Below, one piece after another: positions 6,218 through 13,227 of a stretch of DNA of 17,463 nt. The first letter of the stretch is position 1, and each line of letters starts with the position of its first letter. Both the position numbers and the translations under genes were made by a program. The stretch lies in NCBI GenBank assembly GCA_937891085.1, contig CALAEY010000011.1, positions 1 through 17,463 on the forward strand. The letters run 5' to 3'. The notes beneath the pieces are model-generated. The model did no database searches. It was not told the origin of the DNA and saw nothing but the letters and a program-made list of their open reading frames with translations. The DNA is from an uncultured Prevotellaceae bacterium. GTDB taxonomy: Bacteria; Bacteroidota; Bacteroidia; Bacteroidales; Bacteroidaceae.

Positions 6218-6727
6218 ATGAAGAAATTATTGCTTTGCATCATGATGATAGGCTTGATGCCTCTCTCTCTGTCGGCACAGAACAACAACAGTGGGGACAA
6301 TATACGCCTGAGCCGTGAGGAGTTCCAGAAACGTCATGAGGCATATCTCACCAAGTTTGCCGAGCTCACTGCCGATGAGGCCGCCAAGTTCTTCCCCATC
6401 TACAATGAACTGGAGAAGCGCAAACAGGAGCTGAACGACCAGATTTTCGGTGCCATGCGTGAGTCACGTGAGAAAGACCTTGATGAGGCGAAGTACAAAG
6501 AGCTGCTCGAGGGTATGAGTGCCAATGCCATTGCCATAGAAAGCTTGGAACGTACTTATCTGGACAGATTCAAGGAAGTGATAAGTTATAAGAAGATTTT
6601 CAAAATCAAAGAAGCAGAGTCACGCTTCCGCCAAGAGCTGGTCAGAGGAATGCGTAGACCTGGAGGAGAGGGCAGGGCCGGGGGTCCCCCTGTACCCGAT
6701 GCGCCAAGTAACGACAGAAGGCGATGA
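6218..6727 (+). CDS. Periplasmic CpxP/Spy-like helical protein
   Basis: A signal peptide of about 20 residues (MKKLLLCIMMIGLMPLSLSA then Q) exports a mature protein of about 149 residues. It is almost entirely helical and charged. The segment LTADEAAKFFPIYNELEKRKQEL and the later YLDRFKEVISYKKIFKIKEAE resemble the LTxxQ helical family of periplasmic chaperone/sensor proteins (CpxP, Spy, CnrX-like). The C-terminus is a disordered Gly/Pro/Arg tail. As third gene of the sigma cluster it could be the periplasmic sensor or chaperone feeding back on the membrane protein, as in Cnr-type systems; that role is inference from gene order. A terminator follows four bases after the stop. Confidence 0.65.
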   Translation: MKKLLLCIMMIGLMPLSLSAQNNNSGDNIRLSREEFQKRHEAYLTKFAELTADEAAKFFPIYNELEKRKQELNDQIFGAMRESREKDLDEAKYKELLEGMSANAIAIESLERTYLDRFKEVISYKKIFKIKEAESRFRQELVRGMRRPGGEGRAGGPPVPDAPSNDRRR

Positions 6728-6730
6728 TCT

Positions 6731-6775
6731 AAAGGCAGTCTCTTGGGAGGCTGCCTTTATTGTTTCCTCTTGTTT
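6731..6775 (+). terminator. Terminator of the ECF sigma operon
   Basis: AAAGGCAGTCTC (6731-6742) pairs with GAGGCTGCCTTT (6747-6758) over 12 positions with one G-U pair and a TTGG loop. A T-rich tail (ATTGTTTCCTCTTGTTTTT) follows. It begins four bases after the stop codon. Confidence 0.85.
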
Positions 6776-6852
6776 TTGAAGTTTTTTGCATTTTTTAGGG
6801 GCCGAATTTACATTTGTTTACAATTGTTGTTCGTTTCTTCAGAAAGAATGGC

Positions 6853-6861
6853 TAATTTTGC
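6853..6861 (+). promoter_or_regulatory. -7 box of the acyl-CoA ligase gene
   Basis: TAATTTTGC fits TAnnTTTG and lies 34 bases before the ligase ATG. Candidate TTG boxes at 6824-6829 are 23-26 bases upstream, slightly further than at the rpsA promoter. Confidence 0.5.
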
Positions 6862-6895
6862 AAACAAATTAATGTAGAACAAGTAATCTTCAAGA

Positions 6896-8524
6896 ATGAT
6901 GGATTTTAAAACTATCTTTGAGAGTCGCTATACATGGATCGAGGGATTCATGCGCAATGTGCGTCGTTATGGCGGTAAATTGGCCATGATAAATCCTGAT
7001 GATGGCAGACAGTGGACCTACGCAGAACTGAACAAGGAAGTCAATCATCTGGGCAATGCCCTGCTGGCTGATGGCATGCAAAAGGGTGACGTGCTGATGC
7101 TGCTGCTGTCCAACTGTCCGGAGTTTGCTTTCGCTTATGTAGCCGCTCATAAGATGCATGGCGTATGCTGCCCCGTCAGTTTCAGACTTAGTGCAGGTGA
7201 ACTGGCTTTCAATATCGATGACTCCAAGCCAATGACGCTGATCTTCAACGATACATTCCAAGACACCGTGCTGGAGGCATTGTCACTGAGTTGCTACCAA
7301 CCTAAGCGCCTCGTCGTGGTAGGCGGAAAGACCAATGGGAAGATTATCTCCTATGAAGACTATCTGAAGGAGAGCTCTGAGGCAGAACCTCACTTCGACT
7401 ACGATTACAACATTTATGACGAGACCACCCGCCTCTATACTTCTGGTACCACGGGTCGCCCTAAGGGTGTGCCTCTCACCAGCATCAACGAGGTGCTTTC
7501 TGCCCATGATGTGATGATTCACTTCCCTATGAGCTATAAGGATGTGACCATGAACACTACGCCTTGGTTCCATCGTGGTGGCTTGCATTGCGCTGGTCCT
7601 GGTCCTGCCTTCTACGCTGGTGCCACCATCGTGGTGATGAGCAAGTTCGATTCTGAAGCTGCCCTGCGCTATGTAGATAAGTATAAGATTACCTTCCTCA
7701 TCGGAGTGCCTACCGTGCTTGAAGAATTGGCAGACAATCAGGAGCGTAAGGGATACGACATCAGCACCCTGCGGGGCATCGTGACTATGGGTAGCCCTCT
7801 AGAACGCTCTGCTTGCATCCGCTATCAGAAGGTGCTTACACCTAATATATTCAATGGCTATGGCACTACGGAGACCTTCTGGAACACCTTCCTCCGTCCA
7901 TTCGATCTACCAGAGAATGCAGGAACTGCTGGTGCCTCTTGTGTAGACGATGATGTGCGTGTGGTGAAGATCTATGAAGACCGTCGTGCAGAACCCGATG
8001 ACCTCGCTGCATGCGATGGTCAGGAAGTGGGTGAGGTTATCATCAGCTCTCCAGCAAAGTCGCCTTACCTCTATGCCAACAATGAGGTGGAGACGGAGAA
8101 GAAATACTATCAGGGATACATCTATACCAACGACCTTGCCACTTGGGACGAGAACCAGTTCATCACCATCGTGGGGCGTAAGGACGATATGATCATCTCT
8201 TCTGGTGAGAACATCTATCCTACAGAGGTGGAGGCCGTGCTGAATAACCATCCGAAGGTGAGAGACTGCATCGTGACCTCTGTGCCTGATAAGGTGCGCG
8301 GACAGGTTGTGACGGCCTACGTGGTGCGTGCAGACGATTCACTTATCCCAGAAGAACTGGATGAGTATTGCAAGGAGAGTCCTTACATCGCCAACTTCAA
8401 GCGCCCTCGTTTCTACCGTTTCGTGGCGCAGCTGCCTTTCAATGCTACTGGCAAGAAGCTGCACGTCAAGATCAAGGAAGACGCATTGATAGATCTCAAG
8501 AACGGACTTTTGTACCGCGTTTGA
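6896..8524 (+). CDS. AMP-forming acyl-CoA synthetase/ligase family enzyme
   Basis: This 542-residue protein is a class I adenylate-forming enzyme that activates a carboxylic acid with ATP and probably passes it to CoA. The P-loop YTSGTTGRPKG is at residues 181-191, the A5 motif NGYGTTE at 320-326, the ribose-binding aspartate in YTNDLATW at 413, the hinge GRKDDMI from 427, the A8 segment SGENIYPTEVE after it, and the catalytic lysine of NATGKK at about 520. All core motifs appear intact. ATG occurs twice at the start (6896 and 6899), so the initiator is uncertain by one codon. It stands alone between two terminators with its own promoter, so the context does not identify the substrate. Medium-chain or aryl acids are possible. 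Confidence 0.88.
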   Translation: MMDFKTIFESRYTWIEGFMRNVRRYGGKLAMINPDDGRQWTYAELNKEVNHLGNALLADGMQKGDVLMLLLSNCPEFAFAYVAAHKMHGVCCPVSFRLSAGELAFNIDDSKPMTLIFNDTFQDTVLEALSLSCYQPKRLVVVGGKTNGKIISYEDYLKESSEAEPHFDYDYNIYDETTRLYTSGTTGRPKGVPLTSINEVLSAHDVMIHFPMSYKDVTMNTTPWFHRGGLHCAGPGPAFYAGATIVVMSKFDSEAALRYVDKYKITFLIGVPTVLEELADNQERKGYDISTLRGIVTMGSPLERSACIRYQKVLTPNIFNGYGTTETFWNTFLRPFDLPENAGTAGASCVDDDVRVVKIYEDRRAEPDDLAACDGQEVGEVIISSPAKSPYLYANNEVETEKKYYQGYIYTNDLATWDENQFITIVGRKDDMIISSGENIYPTEVEAVLNNHPKVRDCIVTSVPDKVRGQVVTAYVVRADDSLIPEELDEYCKESPYIANFKRPRFYRFVAQLPFNATGKKLHVKIKEDALIDLKNGLLYRV

Positions 8525-8568
8525 AAAGATTGAGCGTTAAACGTGAAACGTTTAACGCTCAATCTTTT
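8524..8568. terminator. Bidirectional terminator, perfect 21-bp stem
   Basis: The arms 8524-8544 and 8548-8568 are exact reverse complements around a GAA loop. They begin with AAAA and end in TTTT on both strands, so the structure can terminate transcription both ways. It serves the plus-strand ligase, whose stop codon ends at 8524, and the minus-strand mazG, whose last codons lie inside the right arm. Confidence 0.9.
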
Positions 8569-9337
8569 TCGCTTCTTCCCACAACTTATCCATCTCCTCC
8601 AGCGACATATCCTTCAGATTACGTCCCTGCTTGATGCTGTGAGCCTCTACATAGTTGAAGCGATTGATGAACTTCTGGTTGGTATGCTCCAGCGCGTTGT
8701 CTGGATTGATGTGATAGAGGCGGGCAGCATTCACTAAGCTGAAGAGCACATCGCCAAACTCGGCTTCTGCCTCCGCCTTGTCCATGTGGTCGAGTGCAGC
8801 CTCAAACTCACTGATTTCCTCCTTCACCTTGTCCCATACCTGCTCACGCTCCTGCCAGTCGAAACCCACGGCACGGGCCTTGTCCTGTATGCGGTAGGCT
8901 TTGATGAGCGTAGGGAGCGACTTAGGCACGCCGCTCAGCACAGTCTTGTTGCCACCCTTCTCCTTCATCTTCAGTTGCTCCCAGTTCTCCACCACCTGTC
9001 CTGCTGTTTCTGCCACAGCATCACCAAACACATGCGGATGGCGATAGATCAACTTCTCACTCAGGCGGTCGCACACATCCTTCATGTCAAATTGCCCCTT
9101 TTCATCGGCTATTTTGGCATAGAAGGCCACATGCAGCAGCACATCGCCCAGTTCCTTGCAGATGTCCTTCACATCATCGCGCATCAGAGCCTCACACAGT
9201 TCGTAAGTCTCCTCTATGGTGTTGGGGCGCAGGCTCTCATTGGTCTGCTTACGGTCCCAAGGGCACTTCACGCGCAGCTCATCCAGTATGTCCAGGAAGC
9301 GTCCGAAGGCTTCCATCTTTTCTTCTCTTGTATGCAT
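8552..9337 (-). CDS. mazG: MazG nucleoside triphosphate pyrophosphohydrolase
   Basis: The 261-residue protein has the double-domain MazG layout. The N-terminal half has CPWDRKQTNESLRPNTIEE followed by EETYELCEAL (residues 42-51, metal-binding glutamates) and KELGDVLLHVAFYAKIA. The C-terminal half repeats the theme with EISEFEAAL and EAEFGDVLFSLVNAARL. MazG hydrolyses NTPs and dNTPs to the monophosphate and pyrophosphate and acts as a house-cleaning enzyme. The start at 9337 (MHTREEKMEAF) is preferred to the in-frame ATG at 9376, because the intervening sequence contains the likely -7 box (TATCTTCGC, minus strand 9364-9356) with a TTG 20 bases further upstream. The gene is convergent with the ligase and divergent from the regulator. 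Confidence 0.93.
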   Translation of the reverse strand: MHTREEKMEAFGRFLDILDELRVKCPWDRKQTNESLRPNTIEETYELCEALMRDDVKDICKELGDVLLHVAFYAKIADEKGQFDMKDVCDRLSEKLIYRHPHVFGDAVAETAGQVVENWEQLKMKEKGGNKTVLSGVPKSLPTLIKAYRIQDKARAVGFDWQEREQVWDKVKEEISEFEAALDHMDKAEAEAEFGDVLFSLVNAARLYHINPDNALEHTNQKFINRFNYVEAHSIKQGRNLKDMSLEEMDKLWEEAKKIER

Positions 9338-9368
9338 AGTTTCTTGATTTTGGATGCGAAGATACAGA

Positions 9369-9428
9369 TTTGTCAACTTTTTGTCAACTTCTGCCCTCAG
9401 TTTTTTGTCAGAATAGCTTTATATTTGT
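9369..9428. promoter_or_regulatory. Divergent promoter region with paired GTCAAC sites
   Basis: GTCAAC occurs at 9372-9377 and 9383-9388, an exact 11-bp period, followed after 31 bases by TATATTTG (9420-9427), the -7 box of the plus-strand regulator. The same arrangement recurs at 11504 and 15198. On the minus strand the second site supplies TTG at 9387-9385, placed 20 bases from a possible mazG -7 box, so here the sites may overlap the mazG promoter. The regulator ATG lies only eight bases past its -7 box, implying a nearly leaderless message. Confidence 0.6.
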
Positions 9429-9435
9429 ATCTGAT

Positions 9436-10950
9436 ATGAGAACAACACATTTACATCTATCTATATTGCTTTCGATAGGGCTTTGTTTCTGCTATGCCTG
9501 TGAGCAAAGGCAGACAGACCTCATGCGTGCCCATGCGCTCTATGAGCAGGCAGAAGCCGATGGGGCCCAGCATGCCTACGATTCAGCCATCCGTCATCTG
9601 CATGAGTGCAGCGTGCTCTTAGAGTCTTATCCCGAAGAGCGTGATTTCAGGCGCACTGTGCTCAGCTTGCTGGGCGATGCCTATTTCGAGCAGAAGAACT
9701 ATGCCGAGAGCCTGCCCGTCTATCGGGAGTTCCTTTCACTGTGTGAGACGGATAGGGAGAAATCCATCGCCTGTCATGATCTCTCTTCCTACTATGTCAT
9801 GACGGAGCAGCCCGACTCTGCGCTCTACTATGCCCATCGCTCGTTGCATCATGCCTTGATAGATGCCGATTCACTGAAGACGGCCTATCGTCTGCACTCC
9901 TTGGCTTTGGCATACAATGTGTTTCAGCAGCCCGATAGTGCGCTGCTCTATGCCCGTCGTGCGTTAGACTACGTACCTCAGGGGCATCCGCGTGGCACCT
10001 ACTACTATGCCGTTGGCTCCCTGCTCTATGAGGCCGACGCCCCAGCCGACAGTGTGAGCCACTACATGGCCTTGGCAGCAGCCGATACCACCTACGAGGG
10101 GCGCTTCAACACCTATTATATATTGAGTGAGTTGGCAGAAGAGCAGGGCGACTATCCTGCTGCCCTCGACCATCTCTATACCTATACCGACCATCTGGAT
10201 TCGATCTACACGGCAGAGCGAGGGGTAGATGTGCAGCAACTGATTTATGAATATCAGACACAGTTGCAAGTGGCTCGTGAGCGTGAGCGCAGTCAGCGCC
10301 AACTTTGGTTCACAGCCCTCTGCGCCTTGTCAGTAGTCGCTGTGTTGGTCATCCTGTGGCTAAACACCCGTCGTCGTAAGGCAGAGCTGACCTTGGAAGT
10401 GGAGAACTTGCAGCGTCAGCGTGACGAGCAATATCGCCAGAGTGCTGACTACATAGCTGACAATGAGCGCCAGATAGCGCAGCTTAACGAGCAACTCAGC
10501 GACCTTGGCAGTGAGAACACCGAACTTCGCCATCAGTTGCAGCGGCGTGTGGAGAAGATAGAGGCCGAAAATCGCTTGGCACAGCTCATCATCACCGATC
10601 GTGAAGAGCTGCAAGCGCAAGTCAAGAGCTCTGCCATCTATGACGAACTGATAGAGATGGCAGCTGCCGATAAGAGCTTGCGCACGGAGCAGATGCAGCA
10701 GGTTGAGCAGTTGCTCGATGCCGTCTATCCCGACTTCCGTCGCAGTCTATCAGTGAACCAGTCGGAAAGCCCCTTCGAATACCAGCTCTGCCTCCTTGCC
10801 AAGCTGGGCCTCCGCGCTGCAGACATCGCTGTGCTCACCAGCCACACCCCATCAGGCATCAGTCGTGCCAAGGAGCGTCTCTTCGCCAAGCTCACGGCCC
10901 ATCCAGGCAAAGCTGCCGATTTAGATCGCTACATCAATAGTCTGGGATAA
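9436..10950 (+). CDS. Membrane-anchored TPR / coiled-coil / HTH transcriptional regulator
   Basis: From ATG 9436 the protein has 504 residues. The N-terminus is a signal peptide ending LCFCYAC (Cys 22), a likely lipid-attachment site. Residues about 25-285 are TPR-like helical repeats with recurring pairs such as PDSALYYAHRSL and PDSALLYARRAL. A membrane helix lies at about 290-311 (LWFTALCALSVVAVLVILWL). A long coiled coil follows at about 315-400. The C-terminal segment LGLRAADIAVLTSHTPSGISRAKERLFAKL looks like a LuxR/sigma-region-4 helix-turn-helix. The layout suggests an outer sensor domain controlling a cytoplasmic DNA-binding domain in one chain, as in many Bacteroidales TPR regulators. 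An upstream in-frame ATG at 9370 is rejected because it precedes the -7 box. The gene is 26 bases from the first module promoter and shares the GTCAAC element with both modules, so it may regulate itself and them; that is inference. Confidence 0.8.
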   Translation: MRTTHLHLSILLSIGLCFCYACEQRQTDLMRAHALYEQAEADGAQHAYDSAIRHLHECSVLLESYPEERDFRRTVLSLLGDAYFEQKNYAESLPVYREFLSLCETDREKSIACHDLSSYYVMTEQPDSALYYAHRSLHHALIDADSLKTAYRLHSLALAYNVFQQPDSALLYARRALDYVPQGHPRGTYYYAVGSLLYEADAPADSVSHYMALAAADTTYEGRFNTYYILSELAEEQGDYPAALDHLYTYTDHLDSIYTAERGVDVQQLIYEYQTQLQVARERERSQRQLWFTALCALSVVAVLVILWLNTRRRKAELTLEVENLQRQRDEQYRQSADYIADNERQIAQLNEQLSDLGSENTELRHQLQRRVEKIEAENRLAQLIITDREELQAQVKSSAIYDELIEMAAADKSLRTEQMQQVEQLLDAVYPDFRRSLSVNQSESPFEYQLCLLAKLGLRAADIAVLTSHTPSGISRAKERLFAKLTAHPGKAADLDRYINSLG

Positions 10951-10985
10951 TTTGTAAGAATGAATGATTTTTTTGCTATATTTGC
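10951..10985 (+). promoter_or_regulatory. Promoter of the module-1 small lipoprotein
   Basis: TTTG (10951-10954) and TATATTTGC (10977-10985) form a -33/-7 pair with a 22-base spacer. The start codon is 21 bases after the -7 box. The -7 box is the left edge of the sequence that is near-identical in module 2. No GTCAAC pair is present, so this promoter differs from that of the following operon. Confidence 0.6.
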
Positions 10986-11157
10986 AAAAACTAATACCAG
11001 AAAAGATGAAACAGATACTCTGCATATTCGGCCTCTGCACCCTGCTGACTTTAGGCTTCACCGCCTGCCAGACAGAAGATCCTCTGACTTTGGAGCTGCA
11101 ACAGCAGGAAATGAAGAAACGTGACTCCAAGAAGCATCCGAAGTTGGAGTATGTCAC
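10977..11157 (+). repeat. Near-identical 181-bp head sequence, copy 1
   Basis: This stretch matches 14696-14876 with two mismatches (11137 and 11155), both silent. It covers the -7 promoter box, leader, signal peptide and first 50 or so codons of a small lipoprotein gene. Identity ends abruptly within codon 51; after that the two genes diverge strongly. The copies are 3719 bases apart. Confidence 0.95.
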
Positions 11158-11431
11158 GAACGTGGAAAATAATAATTTATCTTCTCCTCCTAAAATGCAT
11201 TATTATTTGGAAGATAATAATAGCAAATTGGAAATACGTTTCTTATTAGACTCTAAAGAAAAAGTTAATGTCTCTTTTAGTGATCGATTAGGAATTGTTG
11301 TTTATGAAGAAGTCGATATGGTTATATCTCAATGGAAGATGTTCAATATTAACCCTGCCGAGAAATATCCTTATTATTTTATATTATATTCAAAAAACTT
11401 TGAGATTAAAGGAAAAGTTTATATAGAATAA
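11006..11431 (+). CDS. Small variable lipoprotein, module 1 (DUF3244-like)
   Basis: ATG at 11006 gives a 141-residue protein. The signal peptide ends in LGFTAC (Cys 21, likely lipidated), followed by a charged linker with LELQQQEMKKRDSKKHPK. From about residue 52 it is a predicted beta-rich domain with alternating strands (LEIRFLL, VNVSFSD, GIVVYEE, YYFILYS, IKGKVYIE) resembling DUF3244-type Bacteroidetes domains; the family call is tentative. The first 51 residues are identical to the module-2 protein, while the domain shares only a scattered pattern, strongest at the PAEKYPY motif. An upstream in-frame ATG at 10964 is rejected because the -7 box follows it. A terminator follows, so it is probably transcribed alone. 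Confidence 0.75.
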   Translation: MKQILCIFGLCTLLTLGFTACQTEDPLTLELQQQEMKKRDSKKHPKLEYVTNVENNNLSSPPKMHYYLEDNNSKLEIRFLLDSKEKVNVSFSDRLGIVVYEEVDMVISQWKMFNINPAEKYPYYFILYSKNFEIKGKVYIE

Positions 11432-11458
11432 TATCTTAAATGTAAATGGATAGATATT

Positions 11459-11497
11459 AAAAAGGGAAAGAGTAGATTCTTTCCCTTTTTATTTTTA
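11459..11497 (+). terminator. Terminator of the module-1 small lipoprotein
   Basis: AAAAAGGGAAAG (11459-11470) and CTTTCCCTTTTT (11479-11490) are perfect 12-bp complements around an eight-base loop, followed by ATTTTTA. Confidence 0.85.
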
Positions 11498-11503
11498 TTA
11501 TTT

Positions 11504-11561
11504 GTCAATTTTTTGTCAACATTTATATTGCGTGAATTTGATTTTATAGGGTTATATTTGC
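11504..11561 (+). promoter_or_regulatory. Module-1 operon promoter with paired GTCAA(C/T) sites
   Basis: GTCAAT (11504-11509) and GTCAAC (11515-11520) are 11 bp apart and stand 32 bases before TATATTTGC (11553-11561). This is the same layout as at 15198 and, within one base, at 9372. A TTG at 11528-11530 could be the -33 box (22-base spacer), which would place the paired sites upstream of it in an activator-like position. Confidence 0.65.
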
Positions 11562-11626
11562 ATCAAAAGAAAATCACTTTGATAATAGAGAATTTAAAAC
11601 TTATGTATAATTTTATTCTTATGCCT

Positions 11627-12409
11627 ATGAAAAATAAAAGATTAATTTGTATTGGTATTCTAAGCTCATTAGCAGTCGTTTTTATTCTATATGCTTGTAC
11701 AGACAAGATAATAGAAACAGAATCTGCAGATGTCGCAACCACCAGAGCGTTGAATGAAGTAGCCTTTAATAAATATTATAAGGTGCTTCCGGGAACTCCA
11801 GAATGGGAAAAACTTGAATCTGGAGAAGAAATGTGGGAAGTCTGTCAGTTGCCAGAAAATATGTTGAGAGAACTTTCTACTGAAGAATTGATAGAGGCAT
11901 GTCTTCAATTCCCTTTGGCATATGATTTCACGGCTTTTGACGATGAAAGAAGCGCAATAGATAGGATGATAAAAGAATTTAATGGCCTGTCTGAACTAAA
12001 AGTAAGAAATGATGCAACAATCAAAATGATTGAAGCTTATCAGAACATGGAATACTCAGACAAGTTAATAAAAGAGGAGGAAGTATCCTCTGATGCCAAA
12101 TGTTTAGGACTAACGATTGCCTATTGGGAACTTGTAATGGCAGACAATGATTTCTTAAGGAAAATGAATGCAGAAGAAAAAGATTTCTTGAAAAGTGTTG
12201 CATTGGGCAAGTACCAAATGAAATTAGAACATTCTGATTATTTCGGATTAAGAAACATTGAACATTCTTTGTTAATATGCGCAGAATTAGCGTTAGCCGG
12301 TGATAAAAGTTTTAGTGAGGAAGAAAGACAGCTATTAGTAGGCTATACCCATGTCTATACGCTTTATGCTCCAGAGGGACTTGAATATATATCAAGATTG
12401 GTATTCTAA
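11627..12409 (+). CDS. Module lipoprotein A, copy 1 (PGTxEW family)
   Basis: From ATG 11627 the protein has 260 residues. The signal peptide ends in FILYAC (Cys 24), followed by TDK. The mature part starts with a conserved block: VLPGTPEWEKLESGEEM, then QLPENMLRELSTEELIEACLQFPLAYD and EFNGLSELKVRND. It then becomes helical and less conserved. It is clearly homologous to the 15319 product, most strongly in this block. ATG 11627 is chosen over an ATG at 11603 because MKNKRL aligns with the start of the module-2 protein. The promoter at 11553 leaves a leader of about 60 bases. I associate the PGTxEW / STEEL pattern with uncharacterised Bacteroidales lipoproteins and know no function. The gene is AT-rich compared with the housekeeping block. 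Confidence 0.75.
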   Translation: MKNKRLICIGILSSLAVVFILYACTDKIIETESADVATTRALNEVAFNKYYKVLPGTPEWEKLESGEEMWEVCQLPENMLRELSTEELIEACLQFPLAYDFTAFDDERSAIDRMIKEFNGLSELKVRNDATIKMIEAYQNMEYSDKLIKEEEVSSDAKCLGLTIAYWELVMADNDFLRKMNAEEKDFLKSVALGKYQMKLEHSDYFGLRNIEHSLLICAELALAGDKSFSEEERQLLVGYTHVYTLYAPEGLEYISRLVF

Positions 12410-12428
12410 CAATTAATTAATACAGATT

Positions 12429-13223
12429 ATGAAAAAGTATATATACATATTGTTTTTTAGTGCAGCTTTTATTTCATGTAGCACTGACGATGATGAACAA
12501 TTGATAACTAGGGCAGACGGTGAAAAGTTTGTCTATGATGAATGCATTAATATTCCACACCCAGAAGATACTTGGGTGCAACCTGCTTTTCCAGGAACAA
12601 AGGAATGGGAGGAACTACATGCCAGACATGCTGATGATATTGCTGGTGTTTATGAAGAATTGCTACCTCCAGCAGATGTCATTGCAAAGATGTCCACAGA
12701 GGGGATCGTTCATTCTTATATTGATTATACTTATGCAAATGAGGCTTTGGCGACTGCATTTAATAGCTATTATCCAATGGTTGTTAATTTCTTGAACTCT
12801 TCTTTTGGTCAGGAAATGGTTAAACGTAGCGACTCTGCCTTTAGACTGACTAACATTTACAGAGATTTTAATCCATTATGTGATGATGAAAAAGCTCAAG
12901 TTGGGAATGTTCATGGTATTTTGCTTCGAATGATGTCAGCTGAAGAGATTCATAACCAACTATCTTTGAAGGAGAAAAAAGAATTTATTAAGATAGCCTT
13001 AGATAAGTTGAATCTATGCAATTCTGTTAATAAGGGTTGGGAAACTTTTTATGCCTTTACCTGTGGGAGAATAATGAAGAGTGCTGGTTATGCCCCTATA
13101 ATTGAGGCAATGAATTCTAATGAAGTGATGCAGAGGTTCCTTGAATATTGGCCATATAGCGACGCAGCATCGAGAGGAGTGGAAGTTATTTTACAATTGG
13201 CTAACGAATTTATAAAAGAGTAG
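12429..13223 (+). CDS. Module lipoprotein B, copy 1 (PGTxEW family)
   Basis: The 264-residue protein has a signal peptide with lipobox FISC (Cys 17) followed by STDDDEQ. A run of acidic residues next to the lipid cysteine is the Bacteroidetes surface-export signal, so surface exposure is likely. The mature part contains CINIPHPEDTWVQPAFPGTKEWEEL and later MSTEGIVHSYIDY, a diverged form of the PGTxEW...STEEL block in lipoprotein A. The rest is helical. The module-2 counterpart is at 16099. The gene starts 19 bases after lipoprotein A and ends four bases before the hydrolase gene. Function unknown; a partner of the hydrolase is suggested by repeated gene order. Confidence 0.75.
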   Translation: MKKYIYILFFSAAFISCSTDDDEQLITRADGEKFVYDECINIPHPEDTWVQPAFPGTKEWEELHARHADDIAGVYEELLPPADVIAKMSTEGIVHSYIDYTYANEALATAFNSYYPMVVNFLNSSFGQEMVKRSDSAFRLTNIYRDFNPLCDDEKAQVGNVHGILLRMMSAEEIHNQLSLKEKKEFIKIALDKLNLCNSVNKGWETFYAFTCGRIMKSAGYAPIIEAMNSNEVMQRFLEYWPYSDAASRGVEVILQLANEFIKE

Positions 13224-13227
13224 AAAT

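Noticed and set aside
8786..9439. 217-codon plus-strand open frame opposite mazG
   Set aside because: It is the complement of the clear MazG coding sequence and has Leu/His-rich shadow composition.
11504..11520. GTCAAC pair as the -33 element of an antisense promoter
   Set aside because: Only the mazG side at 9364-9356 has a matching -7 box on the minus strand. The module copies have none, while the plus-strand distance to the -7 box is conserved.
11513..11626. Upstream-extended start for lipoprotein A of module 1
   Set aside because: The -7 box at 11553 lies inside the extension, and the module-2 homologue begins at the residue encoded from 11627.
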